Assembly: GCA_943325355.2 (NCBI GenBank)
Contig: CALPPA020000016.1
Span: 1-14,348, forward strand
Length of the DNA stretch: 14,348 nt
Origin: Klebsiella pneumoniae
GTDB lineage: Bacteria > Bacteroidota > Bacteroidia > Flavobacteriales > Flavobacteriaceae
Direction: 5' to 3'
The number at the start of each line of letters is the position of its first letter. The first letter of the stretch is position 1. The notes under the pieces are model-generated. The model was given only the letters and a program-made list of their open reading frames with translations, made no database searches and had not been told where the DNA came from. The position numbers and the translations under genes were made by a program. Below, in pieces: positions 13,887 to 14,348 of this stretch.

Positions 13887-14348
13887 TTGAATACAAACTT
13901 ATTTAATATCGTTTTATTATCAATTTTCCTAACAATTGGAAATTGTAAATTATATTCTCAAGATATAGCTAAAAAAACGACAATCCTACCTTCAAAAAAA
14001 CAAAAAGACACTCCAAAATTAACTGCAGACACTATCCCTAAATCTGTTCCAATTGTAAAAACGGAAACAGATACCGTTAAGAAAGACAGTATTAAACCAA
14101 AAGTATTTCTTGAAGGAAAAGTAAAATACAAGGCAGAAAATTACGCAAGAATAGAACAAAAGAAAAAGCTCATTACGCTCTATGACAAGGCAGAACTTTA
14201 CTATCAAGATATAGAGCTCAAAGCTGGAATAATAGTTATGGATTATGAGAAAAATGAAGTTTATGCAGGTCGCATCAAAGATTCTGCAGGAACATATACT
14301 CAATATCCCAACTTCAAACAAGGAGGAAATGTCATTGAACCAGATTCT
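13887..14348 (+). CDS. lptD: LPS-assembly protein LptD, N-terminal part (runs off the window)
   Basis: The frame is open from 13851 to the window end with no in-frame ATG before the signal peptide, so a TTG start at 13887 (MNTNLFNIVLLSIFL) is proposed. ATT at 13860 is a less likely alternative. A signal peptide ending near LYSQD is followed by a low-complexity Lys/Thr/Pro/Asp linker (about residues 27-75). An OstA-like beta domain then begins with EGKVKYKAENYARI, LYDKAELYYQDIELKAG and VYAGRIKDSAG. In Bacteroidota LptD this periplasmic domain receives LPS from the Lpt bridge and the later barrel inserts it in the outer membrane. The barrel is beyond the window. Recognition rests on recalled flavobacterial LptD N-termini. 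Confidence 0.82.
   Translation, partial: MNTNLFNIVLLSIFLTIGNCKLYSQDIAKKTTILPSKKQKDTPKLTADTIPKSVPIVKTETDTVKKDSIKPKVFLEGKVKYKAENYARIEQKKKLITLYDKAELYYQDIELKAGIIVMDYEKNEVYAGRIKDSAGTYTQYPNFKQGGNVIEPDS

Noticed and set aside
14019..14321. A 100-codon open frame on the minus strand
   Set aside because: It overlaps the lptD coding frame antisense, and its translation is rich in Phe, Cys and Ile as expected from reversed Lys/Glu-rich codons.

Overview
The window looks like ordinary chromosomal core from a low-GC member of the Bacteroidota, most likely Flavobacterium or a close relative. The basis is AT-rich DNA, five exact matches to the Bacteroidota -7 promoter box TAnnTTTG, no clear Shine-Dalgarno sequences, and family-typical proteins: a TPR hybrid kinase, a PrcB-like lipoprotein, BshA, a Bacteroidota-style MlaD protein and LptD. 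I see no phage, insertion sequence, CRISPR array, tRNA, rRNA or plasmid signal. No intergenic stretch exceeds 300 bases.

Layout. Positions 1-366 (+) are the 3' part of a small heat-shock protein gene. It converges on a TPR hybrid histidine kinase (406-2619, -), and a hairpin lies in the kinase's last codons. A DAACS-family dicarboxylate/amino-acid symporter (2814-4079, -) follows, with a strong terminator, and then chorismate synthase aroC (4151-5215, -). aroC is divergent from a small outer-membrane beta-barrel gene (5409-5840, +). That gene meets the next block at a perfect bidirectional terminator (5865-5899).

The main block runs on the minus strand from 13754 down to 5900 and has eight genes. 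In transcription order they are two tandem N-acetylmuramoyl-L-alanine amidases, an MlaD/MCE lipid-transport protein, a membrane b-type-cytochrome-like iron-sulfur protein, a soluble CCG-domain iron-sulfur protein, a conserved 160-residue protein of unknown role, bshA (bacillithiol synthesis) and a PrcB-domain lipoprotein. The gaps between the first three genes and the membrane iron-sulfur gene are 25, 55 and 5 bases. Divergent from the block, the 5' part of lptD (LPS assembly) begins near 13887 and runs off the window. The lptD-amidase-amidase-mlaD stretch therefore groups three envelope jobs: LPS export, peptidoglycan cleavage and lipid transport.

Points worth a second look: (a) four intergenic sites carry short degenerate tandem repeats of 7- or 8-base period, two of which flip orientation midway while keeping phase and flank aroC on both sides; (b) the two iron-sulfur genes look like a rearranged DsrMK/HdrDE-type quinone-linked module with its domains split differently; (c) lptD and the two neighbouring envelope genes amidase 1 and mlaD appear to start with TTG; (d) the symporter has Asn where archaeal GltPh has a sodium-binding Asp. 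Nothing here is clearly an undescribed system.
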